A stretch of 64,000 nucleotides of DNA from Limonium bicolor (taxonomy: Eukaryota; Streptophyta; Magnoliopsida; Caryophyllales; Plumbaginaceae): assembly GCA_023374045.1 (NCBI GenBank), contig CM041776.1:283649999-283713998 (forward strand), in the 5' to 3' direction. The notes below the pieces were generated by a model that had not been told where the DNA came from, did not search any database, and saw only the letters and a list, made by a program, of their open reading frames with translations. This document shows, one piece after another, positions 21,641-33,357 of this stretch. Position numbers and translations under genes: made by a program. The first letter of the stretch is position 1, and each line of letters starts with the position of its first letter.

Positions 21641-23768
21641 TTTCCCAAGGTGTTTACTACTCGTTTTGAACTCTAAACTCACCTTAATCTTTCCCTAATC
21701 ATTCCACATGTTTCCAAACATGTTTTAGCACCTTAAACATGCTCTAAACCTCCTTAAATCATCACTCAAACTTATCACTCAACTCTTGCTCAATCCTACA
21801 ACTTAAATTCTCATTTTCTGCACTTATGCACTCTAATGCATTTTCATACCCTCTCTCGACAGCTTACCTCTTGTTCTCACCCATTTTGATCATACCACAT
21901 TCATTCCTAGTCATTGGAATCTCATTACTCAAGTTCAAACCTTATTCTCAAAGTCTTGCCCACTAGTTCTCTTCTAGGAATTCCAAACACTACAACATTG
22001 TTTGCTACAAATTTTTGCACCAAAACCTCATCCTTAAATAAGCATTCCTATGGTGATTAACTAACCCAAACCAATCTCCATCAACACTTAGTTTCTCTAG
22101 GTCATTCTTACTCTTACAATCACCTAAAACTCCTTCGGTTTCTACCAAAATTTTGCCATAACTCATCTACAATTCTTACATGCCCAAATGCACAATTTTC
22201 GCCTAAATCATCTCAAAACTAACCACACCCATAAAGGGTCCTACCAGCACACAATATCCATTCAAAATCCATCCACAATTCTCCAACACAACATAATGTA
22301 TGGCTCTTAGGCCCTTAAATCACAATTCAATCACAATTCTCTCCTTTAACTACTAAACACACTCCTAGTACTATTATTTTGGGTTCATTCTTTTCAATAC
22401 CCATCCCAATATTCTAATACATATAGAACACACATTGAGGTAGGTTTCTTACCTTGCATTCTCAAATTCTCTTTTCAATTCTCTTCTTCACTCCTCTTGT
22501 GCAAAATCGGTCAAGGGGCATTGCCATTGCCCAAACTATAGACCAACACCCAAATAGGGATTAAGCACTTAAGCAATGCACTTAGGCTTATTAATTAAGT
22601 TAGAATACAAAGAAGGGTGCTTGAAGCACAAGGATGGAAATTACCTTTGGAACCCTAAAATGGGGTTTTGGTCAAGAATCAAAGGAGGGGCTCCAACCCA
22701 CCATTGGAGACTTGGAGAATAGCTCAAACAAGAAAAGAAACAAGGTATTACAAGGGTGAAAATCGGCCAAGGCATGGATGAAGAAAAATGAGTTTCCTTT
22801 GGAACTTTTTACCTTAAATGAAAGGGAAGACTCCAAGCTTCAAGAATATATGGTTTTCTCTTCAAATGGCCAAAACCCTTGGAGATGAACTTCATCATTT
22901 TGAAATTATAAAAAGAGGGAATGATATCCCTTGGCGAGGGGAGTTCAAATATGTAATTTATTTTTTATTTGGAGCTTTAATGAAGCTTGTACAAGGAGGA
23001 GAATGGAGGGAATCCATGAGAGCTCTTGGAGAAGCTCAAAATCGCCACTTGCAGAACAAGGAAGAAGGAGAGGTCTGAAATGGGAGGGAAATACGTGAGT
23101 GAGAGAATAGGAATGGGAGAGAAAGAGTGTTAAAGTGGTTTTGTACTTTTCTTTATACTTTTTACGTTTCTCTTTCTTTTTGTCCTCTAACTAGTATTAT
23201 TATTAGAGAGTGACGAGTGCTGATGACTCTAGTAAACCGGCCCCCCTTATATTAATTAGACTGGGGCGGTTTCGTCTTTTTACAAGAAACGCTTGTTTAT
23301 TTACCCGGTTTTAGCACTATTCACTAACCGGGCCCGTTTTCTGGATTTTTCTCGTTTCTTTGATTTTAATGGCTCTTAAGCTTCCATTAATGTTTAATTA
23401 TAGTTATATAGTCAACCATAATTTTTACGGGTCTGTTTGACCACTTAAATTCATGTTTTCGGGTTTTCTCGAAAAACGTGCTTTAAGACTCCGTTAGCGT
23501 TTTAATCCATTATTTGGATCCGTTTTCTTCGGGAATTGTTCCCGTACATTAATTAGGCATGAATAAGCCTTAGGAATCCATCTAATACTCTAACCGAGGT
23601 CACATACCTCCTATGGTTGTAACACTCGTTTTTACAATTTACGCTTTTTAAGCGTTTCCTCTTTTCTTTTGGCTTTATTTTCTTCTCCAATATTCCTTAG
23701 GCACTATTAGGCCCTCAAATACCATATTAGAAAAATTTGATCACCATAATTAAGTTCGGGGTATTTCA

Positions 23769-23966
23769 ATTTTTGTAAATTAACTTTTAATATTAAAATT
23801 AGAAGCTCTATAAGAAACATAAAATATATGAAGTTAGGCCAAAAATAAAAAGGGACCAATTTCTATTAAACTTATCATAAAATATAAAAAAATCAACTCA
23901 ACCTAACAAATCATAAGTTAGTGTGGATTTTGCTATAAAATTTTCTCTTCTTATGCTAGGAGCACA
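23769..23966. other. AT-rich DNA, nothing recognised
   Basis: Short AT-rich stretch between an LTR end and a CACTA-like terminus. Confidence 0.4.
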
Positions 23967-24093
23967 CACTAGTAGAAAAAATGTTTTTAACCACAGTTAT
24001 TTTGCCTATATACCACGGTTAGGAACCGTGGTTTATGCTCGCGTCGTATATTTACAAATAGCGATAAACGACGGTTCATAACCTCAATTTAGT
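23967..24093 (+). mobile_element. Terminal fragment of a CACTA-like transposon
   Basis: It begins CACTAGTAGAAAAAATG, a typical plant CACTA-type terminal inverted repeat, followed by subterminal inverted motifs ACCACGGTTAGG / AACCGTGGT. The match ends about 24090 where the Athila-like LTR starts. The opposite end is not in this window. Confidence 0.5.
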
Positions 24094-25092
24094 TGTCTAT
24101 TAGAGCTAAGATCACGATTCTCCAACTCTTGGACTAATCAATTATTATCTAATTAATCACACCCTGTAATTCTAATAAGGTTAGAGTCATTAAATAGCAT
24201 TAAGTTTAAGCTCTTAACAATATCCCAAACATTTCACTTCCCTAAATCTAGAGCAATGCAAGTCAGGGTTTATCCCCAAATTCCCAATTTCTAGCTCAAA
24301 CTCTAATTTCACTAGAAATTACAATAAATGTCATGAGTGATCAATCCAAGACATTAATGAAGCTTTAATGGAGATAAACCAACTATAATAAATGAGGTAA
24401 GTTTAAAAGCTACATTGGAGCATTTAAGGTTCAATCCCATCCTAGAGCACAAATGAGAACTGCTTAAACATGGAGAAGAGAAGAGTAAATAGAGAGTAAG
24501 AATAAGCCATTGGAGGTGGTGGGAAGCTAGGGGAAAGACGAGCCTTTTCTTCTTCTTCTGCTCCCTAAAATCGCCCATCACCCTTTTCTATTAGTCGTGG
24601 AAGTGTAGAATGAAGAATGAGTAAGTGTGTCAAAGGATTCTAGTTTTTAAAACTCAATTTTGGGCAAATTTCTGTTTCGACCGCCCCATAGGGGTGGTCG
24701 TCACCAGAAGAAAGGGCACGTGAATGAACTTAACCTGACTGCCCAGGGGCGGTCGTCTGGGCGGTCTGGACCAGAGGCAACACTTCAGCTTTGACCGACC
24801 CACATGGGCGGTCCTCTGGGTAGGTCTTCACTAGAAACAATCTTGTTGCACCGAAATCATCCCCATTAGACCCATTGCTCTTGGCATACTCCTCATGGAG
24901 ATAAAGCTTGACCACAATGTCTTGAGAGTCTCCAAAATCATGCTCAAGTGAGATTTTACCTATATTGTAACCAAAATTGTATGAGTTCACCTATACTAAC
25001 GAAATGCTCGATAAAGTGGTGAAATACGTCAATAGCTGCATGAAATGAAGGTGAATAAAGACCCTATAATTACATTATTTCACCACTTATCA
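24094..25092 (-). mobile_element. Candidate 3' LTR of the Athila-like element (~1 kb)
   Basis: On the minus strand the LTR would start TGATAAGTGG at 25092, directly after the purine tract AAGTGTGGGGGAGT, a junction typical of Athila elements. It would end ...AATAGACA at 24094, at the join with the CACTA-like fragment. The internal end is well supported, the outer end is a guess from TG...CA rules. It contains its own palindrome cluster (24676-24840). Confidence 0.55.
24676..24840 (-). repeat. GC-rich palindromic repeat cluster in LTR
   Basis: Three units of GACCGCCC...GGGCGGTC type (GACCGCCCCATAGGGG, GGGCGGTCGTCTGGG, GACCCACATGGGCGGTC). The same motif recurs at 30945-31165 inside the same element. 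Confidence 0.8.
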
Positions 25093-25106
25093 ACTCCCCC
25101 ACACTT
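25093..25106 (-). other. Polypurine tract of the Athila-like element
   Basis: Minus strand AAGTGTGGGGGAGT immediately upstream of the LTR start. Similar AAGTGTGGGGG runs occur near 25757 and 25935, possibly extra purine tracts. Confidence 0.55.
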
Positions 25107-26374
25107 TTCTATTTGCTTGTCCTCAAGCAAAACTAGGAACCACATGAAGGAGGAATATTTAAAGCAAGCAAGTGGTCAAATGAATTCTTGGATAGCTGTG
25201 AGCAAAAAGGGTGGAAGATTCATGAGGAGTGCAAACCAACCTAATCATGGTGACATGGGTGTGCTTAAGGGCAAATAAAAAGATAGACTTTCGGGGTATG
25301 ATCTAAAGTGCTTCAATGTTCTTAAAGATTATGGAACTTGGAGAAATTTTACCATGGCCAACTTCTCTCAAGAATGAGTATTTGATTTACTTTTGCAACA
25401 AGCGATGACGAGACGATATCTAGGCGTTTTTCCTTTGCATTTAAGAACACTTAACTCTCATTTGTGTTGGTTACCAATGGTATCTCTCAATATCCTTTTT
25501 CTAGAATTTTTTCACAAGGAAGCACTCCTTGACAATCCCTATATGAGAAGACAGATTGGACCCCTAAGCAATAAAATTCACCAAAGGTAAGGTCATACGG
25601 TTGCACCGCATTTAAATGCTCTTTAATAGGGAATTTTTTTATGGAGAGATTCAAGATTTCATAGGAAAACTTGCTTCCTATAAATGTAACTCCTAAGTGG
25701 AAGCGATAGATAAGCATACGAAATTGAGTAGTGCACAAAAGGAAAAAGGTCACTTCCCCCACACTTGAATGGGACAATGTCCTCATTGTTCAATAATAAA
25801 ATCGGGGAAAAATAACCAAAAGACTTTTTCGAAGCACGGAACTTATAGCTGTTAAAAGTATAATGCATTGTGTAAAAGTTAAATGGTTAAAGAACTAGTG
25901 CTCCCCTTATAAGGTTTGAGTTGTTGGCGGGGTTCCCCCACACTTGCAAGTGTCCGGGGTCGTTGAAGTGCTAACTTCGACAGCGAGAGTCGAAGATCCT
26001 AGGAAGAATCCGCAAGAGTTGTTTTTGAATTGTTCCTAGCTCATCCTTAGGATGTATTTGTTCCCAATTTGTATATACCTTCAATGCACAACCAAAAGAA
26101 ACTACGACGCAAAAGTGATTCCAAAAAATACGCGAAAGCCCATAGTCAGATCCCAAAAGTGTACTCATTAATGAGTCCAATATCAAAGTTACACAATAGA
26201 AATAGAAAGCTGAAATAGAGTACTTGAAAATGAAAATAAAGGAAGTTTAAATGACAAAACATAAACATTATCCAGAAGGAAACATAAGTTTCAGAAGATA
26301 GAACTCCAAAACCCTACATCATGAAGAAGCTAATGGGACGGTGGACCACCATGCTCGGCCTGCTCGCACAGATA
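25107..26374 (-). other. 3' untranslated part of the Athila-like element
   Basis: Between the extra ORF and the polypurine tract, about 1.3 kb with no conserved open frame. Two internal purine runs (GTGTGGGGGAAG type) are the only features. Confidence 0.45.
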
Positions 26375-26893
26375 CTAAAGCTGGGCCTCCACTTGGCGCT
26401 GATACTCCTCAACCTGGCGCTGATACTCCTCAACCTGGCGCTGATAGGAGTTAAATTCTTTGTGTGAGACTGTGACAGGTGGTGGCGTAGGTAGTGCGGA
26501 GAATGAAGCAGCTACAGTGGACTGGGTACACTGGGAAAGGGGGCTCGAGGAGGACTCCGCGCTCTGAGCTGGCTGAACCTTCTCCCAATCATTTGTTGTG
26601 CGTCTGAAACCCATCCGTTGGGGTGCATTTGGGCCGATGGAGGTCATGGGAGGACTAGGTAGCTCGCCCTCTGTGTCAACCCCCACTTTAATGAATTGAG
26701 AATGGAGGAAATAAGGGTAACCCAGATGCTGAGTTGCCTTCGATCAAGTGGTGCAAATGGTTGAACATTAAACAGCAGAGAGAGAACAAAAATTGGGATC
26801 CGGGACGATGATATTGTTCATCAGGAAGTAGTCCATGGCATTTAAATCCTTACTGTTCTGTGGCAGGATGTTGTGGCGAATCAAAGTGAAGGT
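26375..26893 (-). pseudogene. Athila-like extra ORF, C-terminal half
   Basis: On the minus strand this is the direct continuation of 29303-29853: ...AGQRVTF ends at the solo LTR and TLIRHNILPQNSKDLNAMDYFLM resumes after it. Later residues give VDTEGELPSPP, RMGFRRTTNDWEKVQP and a charged tail with three EEYQRQV repeats (coiled-coil-like). A stop at SAV* and a further stop show decay. The position downstream of pol matches the extra (sometimes called env-like) ORF of Athila elements. The function is not established; I see no clear membrane segment. Confidence 0.5.
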
Positions 26894-29302
26894 TGTAATG
26901 ACCCCAAAACCACCGTGGTTAAGAGACCGTTACACGCTGCACGCTTATTACCTAAGACACGCAAGGCTACACTAGCGAATCCCAAAACTGAACAAAGTAC
27001 TCTTATATTATACAAATAGCAGTTACAAGCTCGTACACGGATTACAACGGGGAAGCCAACTCGAATACATAATAGAAGTCAATTATAAAGGGCCCCCAAA
27101 GCCTAACAAACTGAGCACCAAAATCCAAAAGCAAAGGCCAAATCTCAAACAGAAGCTAAAACCTGCAAATCAGACAGAAATAGGGGTGAGCCAAACTATA
27201 GCTTAGCAGGTGATAACCTTCATCAGTTGAGCATGCTCAAAACAGATATTGAACATACTTATATATACGTACAAAAGCTCAGCGAAATCAGAAACAGTGG
27301 CCGTAGAGGAAGAAGGAAGAAACAGAAGCTTGGCCAGAAGCTTAACAAAATCAGAAGTTTAACGAAGATGGAAAGCACACAGCAGTCAACCTAAACCAAA
27401 CACTAAGAGAAAACAGCCGGAATAGAGCACTTTACAAAACAGAAACGTTCAAAAGACAGAAAGCACACAGCAGTCTGTCAGAAACCAAAACAGGGAGAGA
27501 GCAGATGAAACAGAGTACTTCACAAATCAAAGGTTTTCAGAAGACATAAAGTACACAGCAGTCTGTCAAATACAGAAGCAGAAAGAATAGACAGAAGCAG
27601 AACAGAATATGAACAAAGGTGGGACACTAGTACTCAATGCATACAAACAGAACGGGAAAAATACCCGTAAACAGAACGGGAAGAACCCGTGAACCGAACA
27701 AAGGCGACACCTGTGAACAGAATGAGGGAGAAACCCGTGAGATAACAGAAGGACGTCCTACGCAGCATGCTACAGGATAGCTAGACCCAGTCATCCACGG
27801 CTCAGAGACAAAGAAGGCTAGGTCCCAAAACAGAGGCTCATCAAATCAGAACAGAAGGTGTTGCATAGCATTAACACTAGAGCACAAGGTCTTAAACACA
27901 ACCAAATCAGAACTTAATAGCTGAAACAGAAGTCCTTATTCAAGACTTGCAAAATACGGAGGATCAAAATGGATTCAGAAGTCGTAACACACTTTTAGAG
28001 CAAAACAAAGTTCAAAAGCATATCCAAGGCTTTCAAATCAAAACATTCATAATCCATATGCTAAAACATGTCAAAACAGATAGAAGACACTGAGAGGAAT
28101 CCAACGCCGCAAACGGCGATCAAAATGGAGCTCAAATAAAGAAGTTACGCAAAAACAGAGGGCTGTCCGGCCACATGTCCGGACTTACAAGTCCAAACGC
28201 AAGCCAAACTGTGAAACCCAACTCGTCCGGACACAAGTTTGGTTTGAAAACTGAGAAACATCCGGACATCTGTCCGGACTTACAAGTCCGGACAAAGTCC
28301 AAGTAAAAGTTACGAGGGTGTCCGGACTTGTGTCCGGGCTTGCAAGTTCGCACACAATTCAAACTGCAAACCCAGAGACTGTCCTCGCATCCCGTCCGGA
28401 CGGATGACCGGACACAGCAAAAATAAGCGACATAAGACACGTCTGAAGCACCTGTCCGGACACGACGAAAAACCCAGAAAACATTGTCGAATCAGAAGAA
28501 CATTATAGAGCCAAATTCACCACTATTAAAGCTTCAATTTCCATAAGAAAATACACAAAACAAAGCACATTCCCACGGGGTTTTAACGCATTAAAAATGT
28601 GAACCAGAGACACACAAAAATCACCATAAATCAGAGAGTCCAATCAAACATATACGGAGACATAATCGAAATCCCCCTGGGTGAACATACACATCTGAAT
28701 CCATCTACCACCTACCTCACATCCAAAGCCAAGCAATCTCTGCGGACTCTACACATCGCTCTACCCGAATCACCACTCGAATCATGAACGCTCAGACTGA
28801 ATAGTCGGATTCCAAAATCAAATCAGAAGAGGAAAGGAGGAAACTCAACGAAGAACAAAACCGAAATGTATAACGCAAACCTGGGGAACAATCGACTGAC
28901 TAACGGAATCCACAATGAACAATCTAGCATCTGGACCTTGGGAGAGAATTGGAGACGAGAGGAAGAAAACAAAGGGAGGGAGTTGAAAGAGAAGTAGAGC
29001 GGAAGTTATCTCGTGGATAACAGAGAGGGAGAAAGAGCGAGAATAAAATTAGGGAAGAAGAGATGAATGATCGTGAATAGAAATTTGAGAAATGAGAGTT
29101 AGGAAATAATAAAAGGCAATTTATTTTCCTAACTTATTAGTTAATAACAAAATAAAAAGATTATGCTAACCCCTCATTCCTCAAAGCAAACATAATAATA
29201 ATAATAACCGGAAAAAACACAACTTATTAGGACAAGTTAGAGATATCATAAAACTCCATTTGCGAATCTGAAATAATATAAAAAAAAATCTGGGGCATAA
29301 CA
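26894..29302 (-). mobile_element. Solo LTR (2409 bp) inside the Athila-like ORF
   Basis: Minus strand TGTTATGCCCC...GGGGTCATTACA with a perfect 5-bp target duplication AAGGT on both sides (26889-26893 and 29303-29307). A different family from the 4-kb LTRs but with related termini. It contains palindromic GTCCGGAC repeats (28148-28465). The orientation is inferred from similarity of layout to the long LTRs. Confidence 0.85.
28148..28465 (-). repeat. GC-rich palindromic repeat cluster in LTR
   Basis: At least five GTCCGGAC...GTCCGGAC units with ACTTACAAGT or ACTTGTGT centres. The minus-strand open frame at 28132-28440 reads through the repeats and is not a gene. Confidence 0.85.
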
Positions 29303-29853
29303 AAGGTGACTCGCTGACCAGCATCCTGAAGCATATTAGGGGTCATGGTGGCCCAGGACTCGGTTCCCGATTGGTTCTTCTTCCACCTTGTGGTCGGATA
29401 ATCATCCAGACATGATCGGTGGTTGCTCTTGAGGCCTCTATCGGGGATGTATGCGGTGTACTCGTAGTCTTCCAAGAACTCGATGAAGGTTTCTTGGGTG
29501 ATTTCGATTAGTAGGCCCCCGACATATGAGACGATGATCTTTATGCCCCTCTCGCCCGTCACATTCGCATAAAACTGTCAGATGAGCTCGGGGTAGAACT
29601 CACCACCCAACGTCAACATGCGTCCCCAGCCCAAAGAGTCGAAGATCGGCCAAAGGTGGAGGTCTTGAATGATGGACTTGTCGACTCTGCGCTCCTGAAC
29701 AATTTCTCTCCGGGGCGCATGGTGGAACCACTATTTTTCCTCTTCATTGATAAAGAGGTCGTCGATTAGCCTAGTTCCGAGGGGGAGAGTTGCGAGGGCG
29801 CGGCGGAAGGAGGCTGCAGCTTTCCCTTTGTTGATGCGAGATCAAGGAGCCAT
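29303..29853 (-). pseudogene. Athila-like extra ORF, N-terminal half
   Basis: It starts at the ATG at 29853 and has early stops. Conserved-looking blocks: RRVDKSIIQDLHLWPIFDSL, GEFYPELI, QFYANVTGERG, IKIIVSYVGGLLIEITQETF. They resemble the plant-transposon domain of Athila-type extra ORFs (long-helix W...L followed by EFY.N and a G-rich turn). The ORF is split by the solo LTR at 29302 and continues at 26893. Stops at the fourth codon and twice more show it is dead. Confidence 0.5.
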
Positions 29854-31391
29854 TTTTTGAAACAAAAACAAGAAAAATGGACACAAGAAAATGGAAAAAA
29901 ACACAAAATAACAAGGGAAAGTTAAAGAGAGATAATGAAAGAAAAATTCAAAGGATGGTTCTACAAATATTCATAAAGCTCAGGTGATAGAAAAAGATAG
30001 AAAATTCCACAAGAAAATTTTGGCATGATCTCCCCCGTTTTTCTTTGCTGCCCCTGTTCAAAGAACCTCCACAATTTCAACCAAAAGGTTGTCATTCAGA
30101 TTTTCAAGCAGCCCAATAATCCAATTCAGTCAATAAGTTCTAAACTCCCCAAGTAAATCAATAATCCGCCCCATTTTTACATTTTAGGTTAGCCCAATTT
30201 TCAACATTATTGCACTACCTTAGGCATTTAAGATGCAATTGTACTCACTAACAATCCATCAATTCCCATAAAGCCATTGCATGATTTAAACACAAGTAAA
30301 TAATGCTAAACAAAGAATATTTTGAATTTAGAGCATTAAACATAAAATCATGCTACAACCACCAATTTACAACATTTTCAATCTCAATTTGCACACACAC
30401 CCCATAATTAACAATTAGAAACTATCCTAATCACCAAATTCACAAAATTCACAAATTTTCACTTAAGGCTTCGTTTGGTTCGCAAGTAATTTACTCAAAA
30501 GTGTAACTTTTGCAAAACTCCACCAAACTGACAAATTAGTAGTAGAATGACATACTTGGTGCTTGAATGATTAATTGAAGTAAAAATTCGGACAAATTTG
30601 GGTAAACATTCGATAAAATCGGATTTGGGGGAAATGATGGTTTTTAGGGATTTGTAGATGGAATTTGGGGCTTTGCTGGTGCATTGTTGCTGTTGTTGGC
30701 TGTGGAAATACTCGGCGGCTGAACGCAGGTGGGCGTGGTGGTCGGAGATGGCTGGCAGGGCGGTGGTTTGGTGCGGTCGAAGGCTTGCGCTGCTAAACCG
30801 GGAGAAGAGAAGGATGACACACAGAGAAAAGAGGGGAGGGGGGGTGTTGGGTTCTATCGGGAGGTAAGGGATGGGAATAAAAGGGGGGAGAAAGAAAAAC
30901 TGAAACACGTCGTGTTACCCCCTTTTTTTCAAAAACTTTGAGCCGACTGCCATACAGGAGCGGAAGGTAGGGGCGAACCACACTAGATAGGAGAATCGTC
31001 TCCCGACCGCCTCACAAGGGCGGACGGTAGAGACAGACCACATCAGAGATAAAAATCATTTTCCGACTGCCCCACAGGGGCGGTCCATAGGGGCAGACCC
31101 GACCAGAGACATTTTAACCATTGCGACCGCCCCACAGGGGCAGTCTCCTGGGGCGGTTGACACTGTAACCCAAAATTTTCATTTTTCTATTCACCTAAAC
31201 ACATCCATTCCCACACACAAAATCCCAGAACACAAAAATAGCAGAAAAACTGAACAACAACACTTAAAACAAGCAAAAATAATAACCATAACTACAACAC
31301 TAAATACTTGCAAAGATAGGGGAAGAAATCCGGGTTGCCTCCCGAAAAGCCGCCCTTTTTTTTAAGGTCTTTGGCTAGACCATAGTAAGGT
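29854..31391 (-). other. Athila-like spacer between pol and extra ORF
   Basis: Mostly non-coding. It starts on the minus strand with the GGGAGGCAACCCGG motif (31331-31344) common after Athila pol. It contains a palindrome cluster (30945-31165) and a purine/pyrimidine-biased stretch at 30660-30910 whose open frames on both strands have no domain. Confidence 0.5.
30945..31165 (-). repeat. GC-rich palindromic repeat cluster
   Basis: Four units of CGACCGCCCCACAGGGGCGG type separated by ~45 bases (spacers ACCACA..AGAT..). Same motif as in the candidate LTR at 24676-24840. Confidence 0.85.
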
Positions 31392-31902
31392 TTAGATGAA
31401 ACTTGGAGGGTCTCCTAGGTAAAGCGCACGAGCATAAACCTTTTCGATATCTCCTCCCAAGTAGTGCTTCAACTGAGACCCGTTGACCATGAAGGTATCC
31501 CCTTTGACATTCTTGAGCTCGATTGCTCCACATGGGGTAACCTTTGTGACAGTGAAAGGGCGAGCCAAATGAGACTTCAGCTTTCCTGAGAACAGCTTCA
31601 ACCGTGAGTTATATAAGAGAACTCGGTCTCCCTCACGGAACTCCTGCTTCAATATCTCCTTCCCGAATCTCTTTTAAACCGGTCAACTAAAACCTTCTCT
31701 TATCACCGACACTTTTGAGATCATAATTGAGAGCTTTCCCCGTCCAATATGATATATGCGCTAATTCCACCGGTAAGTGACAAGCCTTTCCATAGACAAG
31801 CCGGAAGGGACACATGCCAATTGGAGCCTTGTAGGTTGTCCTGTAAGCCCACAACACATCATCAAGCTTCATAGACCAATCTTTTCTTGAGGAATTGACC
31901 GT
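31392..31902 (-). pseudogene. Athila-like integrase, C-terminal part
   Basis: The minus strand reads [30 protein letters not shown], then [17 protein letters not shown], then FREGDRVLLYNSRLKLFSGKLKS and FTVTKVTPCGAIELKN with NGSQLKHYLG. This is the end of a Ty3/gypsy integrase with the Athila/Tat-type [11 protein letters not shown] block and C-terminal GKLKS/G.F.VNG.RLKHY signature. A frame break near 31670-31687 separates the two parts. A CACTA transposon sits exactly at its left-hand continuation, so the catalytic core is 7.9 kb away at 39773. Confidence 0.85.
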
Positions 31903-33177
31903 CACTACAAGAAAATGTACATTTACTGACTTACACTTTTTGTAACACTTAGTTTTGTGTCACTGAAAGTATGTTTTACTTACACATGTTATATGTCGCT
32001 AAAAATCTACTGGTTTATACTGACTTTTTTTATTAATGTGTCAATATATACCTAACATATATTGACATAACACAATTAATTATTTACAATATCTAATCTT
32101 TTACTAACTCTTACAAAATTTTGTCTGTACAAATAACTTAACTATATTAAGAATACCTAAAATATGTCACTAAAACCTATTAAAAACATCCTGGAGAGAA
32201 ATCGCGGTAACCCAAATTCTAACTTATGTAATTGGCGGCACCACTCTAGAACTTCGGCGTGATTTTGATTCACGATTAGTCTTCCTCTCTTCCTCCATAG
32301 GGAATTCGCGTCATCTTCTCTCACAATTCGTCATTAGTTCTCTCTTCCTCCACAAAAAATTTCAGCCATCATCTTCTCCCTTAGTTCTTCTTTGGTTCTC
32401 TCTTCCTCTTGGCGTTCTACTCAAACCGTCATCTCCCCACAGTTCATTCTTGGTGTTTCACTCAAACCATGAGAGCCTGCAAGTTCTTGGTGTTCGTTCT
32501 TGACATTCTACCCAAATTTTTTTTAAATGGCGAGCGGCTTCTAAACAAAAACCAAATTCAAGGCGTCGGATTAACCGGTATGCAATTTCTGGAATTCTAA
32601 AACTTCCCCTAATTTTTAGATTTGGGATTATGGTATGTACTTGTATATTGCTTTGCTGCTATGGATTTTATAAGACCTATTCTTCAATTGGATGTTATTT
32701 TGTTGGCTTTCAGAAATTATGCATCTGCGGTACTAGGATACGTACTGAATTTTCCCCCAATTTTGTGATTACTCCTGTTTGAAGAGGATTATGATGAGTA
32801 CAACTGATTAAAGCAGAGCAAAGAATGGTGAGTATTGATGAATTGAGGATATCAAATCAGCTTTACTGGGTTTATATAGTATAGAATACTCATGCTCCTT
32901 TATAGACCTAGAAGATACCAAAATCTCGCCTGCTTTACTGAGACCCCTCGACAATGAGTGTTTGTCAAACTATATTATGAATATATTTATGTTTTAGAAA
33001 ATAAGCTATATCATTGATCAATTCTTATTTATTTTTCCAAATTTAGACATTGTTTAATCTTCACACATAGCTTAGGTATTGAATATTAATTGATTAGAGA
33101 TTTTGAAAAGCTTTATTTGTTTAATATGGAAATTTGTAAGAGTATCATATTGCTACTTCTGGTAGCATATGTTTTTA

Positions 33178-33357
33178 CTATATTGGAAGTTGATGACATA
33201 GTTAAAAACGACGAAAAAGATGTTACAAAAGCAAGTGGGTGCTGGATTAAGTTGAGGTTTATTGGCAGCTGCATTTCTTCAAAATCAAAGGTTGATAACG
33301 CTCTTAGTGGAACCATCGTCAACTATGGTAATAATGTGAAATTCTCTCCCACATTTT
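33178..33357 (+). pseudogene. Captured host exon resembling N terminus of an RLCK-VII kinase
   Basis: Inside the CACTA element, the plus strand encodes SGCWIKLRFIGSCISSKSKV followed by DNALSGTIVNY. From memory this strongly resembles the N-terminal segment of plant receptor-like cytoplasmic kinases of the PBL34/35/36 group (GCW.K.RF.GSCISSRSKVD.S.SGTS..Y). The kinase domain is absent. CACTA elements often carry such gene pieces. A membrane-like stretch before it (ICKSIILLLLVAYVFTIL) is probably chance. Identification is by eye only. Confidence 0.5.

Larger units (their letters stand above)
19421..23768 (-). mobile_element. Long chromovirus-type LTR, minus strand (4348 bp)
   Basis: On the minus strand it runs from TGAAATACCCC (23768) to GGGGTGTTACA (19421). 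It has the same landmarks as the plus-strand LTRs: AAACCGGCCCCC (GGGGGCCGGTTT inverted) near 23236-23247, a TAGGCCCTTAAAT block near 22308, a palindrome cluster, paired hairpins at 19815-19862, and CACCCACGTG near 19530. No gypsy internal sequence adjoins either end. Flanks AATTG and ATTTT do not form a clean duplication, so it may be a worn solo LTR. Confidence 0.85.

Noticed and set aside
22818..23078. 86-codon plus-strand frame in the long LTR
   Set aside because: Lies in the 5' part of a minus-strand LTR, not conserved in sister LTRs, no domain.
19416..23773. Target duplication for the 19421-23768 LTR
   Set aside because: Flanks AATTG and ATTTT agree at only three of five positions, so I do not claim one.
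28132..28440. 102-codon minus-strand open frame rich in Cys
   Set aside because: Product of the GTCCGGAC repeat; Cys spacing follows repeat length.
30495..30981. Proline/serine-rich minus-strand frame and plus-strand shadows
   Set aside because: Pyrimidine-biased spacer between Athila pol and extra ORF; composition explains the open frames.
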